Of a stretch of DNA of 64,000 nucleotides, positions 63,655 to 64,000 are shown piece after piece. The position numbers and the translations under genes are program-made. Numbering within the stretch: the first letter of the stretch is position 1; every line of letters begins with the position of its first letter. The stretch is from AP-15 sp963772965 (GTDB taxonomy: Bacteria; Pseudomonadota; Alphaproteobacteria; ATCC43930; CGMCC-115725), in NCBI GenBank assembly GCA_963772965.1, contig CAVYZU010000012.1, positions 62,001 to 126,000 on the forward strand, in the 5' to 3' direction. A model generated the notes under the pieces. That model was not told where the DNA came from, did no database searches, and saw only the letters and a list, made by a program, of their open reading frames with translations.

Positions 63655-64000
63655 CTACAGCCGATCGGCGCTGTCGAGAATGGCCGTCGCCAGCACGTTC
63701 GCCGGGCCGCGCAGGGTTCGCCCGCTGCCGGCGACGACAAACTCGATATGGCCGAGCTCCGGCAACCCCGCCGATCGCGGCAACACCGCAAGACCCTGCG
63801 GCACAAAGCCGTCGGCTTGAATACATATCCCGAGTCCGGCTAACGCCGCGGCATTGAGGCCGCTCAGACTGCTCGACGTGCACACGATACGCCAGCTGCG
63901 ACTGGCGCGTTCGAGCGCTTCGAGCGCCACCGCTCGGCTGATGCTGGGCGGCGGATAGAGGATCAGCGGCAGCGGCCGAGCGGGGTCGGCCAGCGCCAAA
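63655..64000 (-). CDS. LysR-type regulator, C-terminal part (partial)
   Basis: The frame is open at the window end. The visible 114 residues belong to a LysR effector-binding domain: ASRSWRIVCTSSSLSGLNAAALAGLGICIQADGFVPQGLAVLP and a last helix. Stop at 63655. The DNA-binding part lies outside the window. It is 33 bases upstream of the SDR start on the same strand. Confidence 0.8.
   Translation of the reverse strand, partial: LALADPARPLPLILYPPPSISRAVALEALERASRSWRIVCTSSSLSGLNAAALAGLGICIQADGFVPQGLAVLPRSAGLPELGHIEFVVAGSGRTLRGPANVLATAILDSADRL

Overview
This window is high-GC DNA from an alphaproteobacterium. The evidence is a C4-pathway 5-aminolevulinate synthase, the membrane ferritin MbfA, the aerobic cobaltochelatase pair CobS/CobT with its J-domain neighbour, the thrB-rnhA order, a Rhodobacter-type PmtA, and an imuA-imuB-dnaE2 mutasome. 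A soil or rhizosphere member of Hyphomicrobiales or Rhodospirillales is plausible, but I cannot name a genus.

Layout. 1-1019: start of an RND-type membrane fusion protein (partial). 1605-7371: a co-directional iron/peroxide/heme cluster (aquaporin, catalase, Dps, WrbA-like flavoprotein, MbfA, HemA), followed by an MlaC/HpnM-like periplasmic protein. 8181-11557: an SDR, a MetE-like protein and an orphan solute-binding protein. 11769-15341: a two-component operon whose last gene, a double-receiver hybrid kinase, carries two frameshifts. 15480-16618: an IS630 element. 16715-21195: GreB, J-protein, CobS and CobT (one frameshift). 21308-27220: a small operon of two alpha/beta hydrolases and a haloacid-dehalogenase-like gene, the latter split by a complete IS66 element with an 8-bp target duplication; a LysR gene is divergent. 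27409-30478: a lower-GC Hachiman defence pair (hamA, hamB; hamB frameshifted near its 3' end). 30811-31738: a DUF5681 gene and partner. 32139-38804: mmsA, adenylate cyclase, lipoprotein, CDGSH protein, thrB (frameshifted), rnhA and a cytochrome P450. 38792-47323: imuA-imuB-dnaE2 followed closely by a methyltransferase and a glycosyltransferase, with a candidate SOS box in front. 47519-53780: mixed metabolic genes. 53857-59576: four-carbon sugar-acid catabolism (denD, otnI, otnK, otnC) and a solute-binding protein with an in-frame amber codon. 59703-64000: two convergent GT39 proteins, an SDR and a partial LysR gene.

Two patterns stand out. First, families of palindromic intergenic repeats occur through the window, and six copies sit in frame inside imuA, imuB and dnaE2, adding tens of residues to each protein without breaking the frame. 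Second, at least five genes expected to be intact show single-base indels. Either the assembly carries residual indel errors or several genes have decayed recently. No rRNA, tRNA or CRISPR array was seen.
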